Positions 13,838-16,580 of a DNA stretch of 16,580 nucleotides are shown here, in pieces. The notes under the pieces were generated by a model. It was not told the origin of the DNA and made no database searches. It saw nothing but the letters and a program-made list of their open reading frames with translations. This DNA is from Burkholderiales bacterium (GTDB taxonomy: Bacteria; Pseudomonadota; Gammaproteobacteria; Burkholderiales; Burkholderiaceae). A program made the position numbers and the translations under genes. The stretch spans positions 1 through 16,580 of the forward strand of contig CANBUA010000084.1 in assembly GCA_947372535.1 (NCBI GenBank), in the 5' to 3' direction. How positions within the stretch are numbered: position 1 is the stretch's first letter; each line of letters begins with the position of its first letter.

Positions 13838-14770
13838 ATGACGACTAACGTTCAGTATCAACCTGCCCATCTGGCTCAGTCTCGGTTCATCGATATTCGA
13901 GGGTTGCGCCACCATGTGATGACGTGGGGCGATCCGGCCCAGGCCACGCCAGAGGCCCCTTTGCTACTGATGGTGCATGGGTGGATGGATGTGGGCGCTT
14001 CCTTCCAGTTCGCCGTCGATGCCTTGCGTGTGCAACCGGGGTTCGGGCAGCGTCCGATCATGGCGTTGGACTGGCGCGGCTTCGGGCTGTCCGATGCCTC
14101 GGGCGCCGACAGCTACTGGTTCGCCGACTACTTGGCCGACCTCGATTTCCTGCTGGATGAAATCTCGCCCGGCCAGCCGATCGACTTGCTGGGTCACAGC
14201 ATGGGCGGCAACATCGTGATGCTGTATGCCGGTGTGCGGCCCGAACGCATCCGCCGCCTGATCAACGTCGAGGGCTTCGGCATGCCGGCCATGGCGCCCG
14301 AAGAGGCCATCGGCCGCTACGAGGCCTGGTTCAAGGAACTCAAGGCGCCCGTCGAACTCAAGGACTACCCCAACGTGGCCGCCGTGGCCGCGCGCCTGCA
14401 GAAAAACAACCCGCAACTGCGCGACGACCACGCCCAATGGCTGGCTGCCCACTGGGCCAGAGAGGTCGACGGCCGCTGGCACATCAATGCCGACCCGGTG
14501 CACAAGCGCCCCCAGCCCTTGCTCTACCGCCTGCCCGAGGTCGAGACCTTCTTCAAACGCATCAGCGCGCCGGTGCTGTTCGTCGAGGGTGATCAGACCT
14601 TGTACTTCATGCTCTTCAATGGCCGCTACAGCCGTGACGAGTTTTTAGATCGCATCAAAGTGGTCCCCGACCTGCGGCTGGAGACCATCTCCGGGGCCGG
14701 CCACATGCTCCACCACGACCACCCTGAGGAATTGGCCGCTCACATCGCGTCATTCCTGCTGGCTGCGTGA
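13838..14770 (+). CDS. Alpha/beta-fold hydrolase
   Basis: The product is 310 residues with the full catalytic machinery of the alpha/beta hydrolase fold. The oxyanion-hole motif is HGWMD (47-51), the strand-turn DWRGFGLSD is at 78-86, and nucleophile elbow GHSMGG places Ser121. The acid is probably Asp252 in FVEGDQT, and His289 lies in GAGHMLHHDHPEEL. The cap region (about 150-240) has no diagnostic motif, so the substrate (ester, epoxide, lactone or C-C bond) is unknown. No signal peptide is visible, so it should be cytoplasmic. The ATG at 13838 has no ribosome site upstream, only a pyrimidine-rich stretch. It is followed by prfB after 51 bases. Confidence 0.92.
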   Translation: MTTNVQYQPAHLAQSRFIDIRGLRHHVMTWGDPAQATPEAPLLLMVHGWMDVGASFQFAVDALRVQPGFGQRPIMALDWRGFGLSDASGADSYWFADYLADLDFLLDEISPGQPIDLLGHSMGGNIVMLYAGVRPERIRRLINVEGFGMPAMAPEEAIGRYEAWFKELKAPVELKDYPNVAAVAARLQKNNPQLRDDHAQWLAAHWAREVDGRWHINADPVHKRPQPLLYRLPEVETFFKRISAPVLFVEGDQTLYFMLFNGRYSRDEFLDRIKVVPDLRLETISGAGHMLHHDHPEELAAHIASFLLAA

Positions 14771-14821
14771 GAAAATCCCGAGATTGCCGACCGGCCCACC
14801 GAACATAAGAGATTGATCATC

Positions 14822-15926
14822 ATGGACATCGAACACATCAACGCCCTTGGCAGCCAGATCACTGACCTGGCACAGCGCACCCAAGAGCTCCGGAGGTATC
14901 TTTGACTGGGATGAAAAATCCCGCCGCCTGAGCGAAGTCAACGCCGAGCTCGAAGACCCCAAGGTCTGGAACGACCCCAAGCGCGCCCAGGAGCTGGGCA
15001 AAGAGAAAAAAGCGCTGGAAAACGTCGTGCTGACGATCGCCGAGCTCGAATCGGGCCTGTCCGACAACGCCGAGTTGTTCGAGATGTCCAAGGCCGATGA
15101 CGATTTCGCCGGCTTGCAAGCGATTTTCGACGAAGTGGCCACGCAGGCATCTCGCGTGGGCGACCTCGAATTCCGCCGCATGTTCAATAACCCGGCCGAC
15201 CCGTTGCCCGCCTTCCTGGACATCCAGGCCGGCGCCGGTGGCACCGAGGCCTGCGACTGGGCCAGCATGCTGCTGCGCCAATACCTGCGCTACGCCGAGC
15301 GCAAGGGCTTCACCGCCACGGTGGAAGACGTGACCGATGGCGACACGGCCGGCATCAAGAGCGCCACCATCAAAGTCGATGGCGAATACGCCTTTGGCTT
15401 GCTGCGCACGGAAACCGGCGTGCACCGCCTGGTGCGCAAGTCGCCGTTCGACTCATCGGGCGGTCGACACACCAGCTTTGCCAGCGTCTTCGTCTACCCC
15501 GAGATCGACGACACCATCGAGATCGAGATCAACCCGGCCGATGTGCGCACCGACACCTTCCGCGCCAGCGGCGCCGGCGGTCAGCACATCAACAAGACCG
15601 ACTCGGCCGTGCGGTTGACCCACATCCCCACCGGCATCGTGGTGCAATGCCAGGACGGTCGCAGCCAGCACAGCAACCGCGACGTGGCCTGGAAGCGCCT
15701 GCGCTCGCGCCTGTATGACCACGAATTGCGCAAGCAGCAGGAAGCCCAGCAAAAGCTGGAGGACACCAAGACCGACGTGGGCTGGGGTCACCAGATCCGC
15801 AGCTATGTGCTCGACAACAGCCGCATCAAGGATCTGCGCACCAACGTTGAAGTCTCCGCCACCCAGAAGGTGCTGGACGGCGACCTCGACCAGTTCATCG
15901 AAGCCAGCCTGAAACAGGGCATCTGA
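14822..15926 (+). CDS. prfB: Peptide chain release factor 2, with programmed +1 frameshift
   Basis: RF2 releases the finished peptide at UGA and UAA codons. The zero frame starts at the ATG at 14822 and runs 27 codons ([10 protein letters not shown] to ELRRYL) into an in-frame TGA at 14903-14905. Slipping forward one base at CTT TGA C continues as DWDEKSRRL in the +1 frame to the TGA at 15924-15926. The joined protein has 367 residues, matching the usual length. The +1 part carries the stop-codon-recognition tripeptide in [12 protein letters not shown] (SPF) and the catalytic GGQ in [15 protein letters not shown]. It must not be annotated as broken: the shift is the family's autoregulation, since scarce RF2 slows termination at its own UGA and raises frameshifting. 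Confidence 0.97.
14891..14906 (+). promoter_or_regulatory. prfB programmed frameshift site
   Basis: GGAGG at 14892-14896 acts as an internal Shine-Dalgarno sequence, followed by TAT and the slippery CTT TGA C (14900-14906). This is the arrangement known from E. coli prfB, where the SD-like element lies three bases before CUU and promotes the +1 slip. Confidence 0.95.
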
Positions 15927-15987
15927 GCCCTGTCTTTCTGATCACCCTCACTCGTTCGATTCGTCGACAAGACCAAAAAGGACCGCC

Positions 15988-16580
15988 ATGCGTGAAGGTA
16001 CCGCTTTGCTGATTCGCCGCGAGGACTACACCGCGCCCGCCTACTGGATCAAGACCGTCGACCTCACCTTCGACCTCGATCCCGCCAAGACGCTCGTCAT
16101 CAACAAGATGAGCGTGCAGCCCAACGCCGACCAGCCCGGCGCGCCATTGCGCCTGGACGGCGAAGACATCACCCTGACCCGTGTGATGGTCAACGGCGAG
16201 CCCGTGTCCTTCCGCATCGAGGGCGAGCAACTGGTGCTGGAGAACCTGCCGCTTGATGCGTTTTCTTTGGAGATCCGCTCCACCTGCGCGCCTGAGAAAA
16301 ACACCCAGCTCTCGGGCCTGTACAACAGCAGCGGCGGGTTCTTCACCCAGTGCGAAGCCCTGGGCTTTCGGCGCATCACCTACTTCCTGGACCGCCCGGA
16401 CGTGATGGCGACCTTCAAGGTCACCCTCAAGGCCGACAAGCTCAAGTACCCGGCGCTGCTGTCCAACGGCAACTTGGTCGAAGAAGGCAGCCTGGACAGC
16501 GGCCGCCACTTCGCCGTTTGGGAAGACCCGCACCCCAAGCCCTGCTACCTCTTCGCCCTGGTGGCCGCTGACCTGGTGCG
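15988..16580 (+). CDS. pepN: Aminopeptidase N, N-terminal part (3' truncated by window)
   Basis: The frame starts at the ATG at 15988, preceded by AAGGA with a 5-base spacer, and is open to the window end (197 codons seen; the family is about 870-890). PepN is a cytoplasmic zinc metallopeptidase of family M1 that removes N-terminal residues from peptides. The visible part is the beta-sandwich domain: LIRREDYTAPAYWIKTVDLTFDL, the Gln-containing substrate-contact segment GGFFTQCEALGFRRITYFLDRPDVMATF, and AVWEDPHPKPCYLFALVAADL, all typical of the bacterial PepN type. The GAMEN and HEXXH motifs lie beyond the window. It starts 61 bases after prfB in the same direction and may be cotranscribed. 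Confidence 0.95.
   Translation, partial: MREGTALLIRREDYTAPAYWIKTVDLTFDLDPAKTLVINKMSVQPNADQPGAPLRLDGEDITLTRVMVNGEPVSFRIEGEQLVLENLPLDAFSLEIRSTCAPEKNTQLSGLYNSSGGFFTQCEALGFRRITYFLDRPDVMATFKVTLKADKLKYPALLSNGNLVEEGSLDSGRHFAVWEDPHPKPCYLFALVAADLV

Overview
The window is about 16.6 kb of GC-rich, densely coding chromosome. The proteins, the split chromate transporter, and the KdtA, RF2 and PepN sequences suggest a betaproteobacterium of the order Burkholderiales (Comamonadaceae/Sphaerotilaceae-like). That placement is inferred from sequence character, not from a search. I see no insertion sequence, integrase, CRISPR array or prophage.

Layout: (1) 1-711 is the 3' end of gltX. (2) 814-1651 holds six tRNA genes in two Ala(GGC)-Glu(TTC)-Asp(GTC) triplets, closed by a strong hairpin terminator. 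(3) 1756-3432, minus strand, is an ogt - EamA transporter - MaoC-remnant operon; the MaoC-like dehydratase has lost its middle. (4) 3579-7192, plus strand, carries phosphomannomutase/phosphoglucomutase, an IclR-type regulator and waaA (Kdo transferase), two of which supply envelope sugars or lipid A-Kdo assembly. (5) 7235-7956, minus strand, holds two tandem paralogous genes for very small peptides with a double-glycine-type leader, each with its own conserved upstream block. (6) 8026-13725, minus strand, is a long run of closely spaced or overlapping genes: GGDEF-EAL c-di-GMP protein, acyl-CoA thioesterase-like protein, two single-domain ChrA halves, a small GNAT-like protein and a translationally coupled 34-codon ORF. 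(7) 13838-16580, plus strand, holds an alpha/beta hydrolase, prfB with its programmed +1 frameshift, and the start of pepN.

The most interesting part is 7235-7956. Two peptides of 63 and 59 residues, identical at 53 positions, carry a textbook leader pattern (L-12, E-8, hydrophobic -7, V-4, G-2, A-1) followed by a Gly-rich, Cys-free, cationic hydrophobic core. They look like class II microcin/bacteriocin precursors. No peptidase-containing ABC transporter or immunity gene is visible nearby. The genes and their promoters form a roughly 400-bp tandem duplication that has diverged mostly at synonymous sites.
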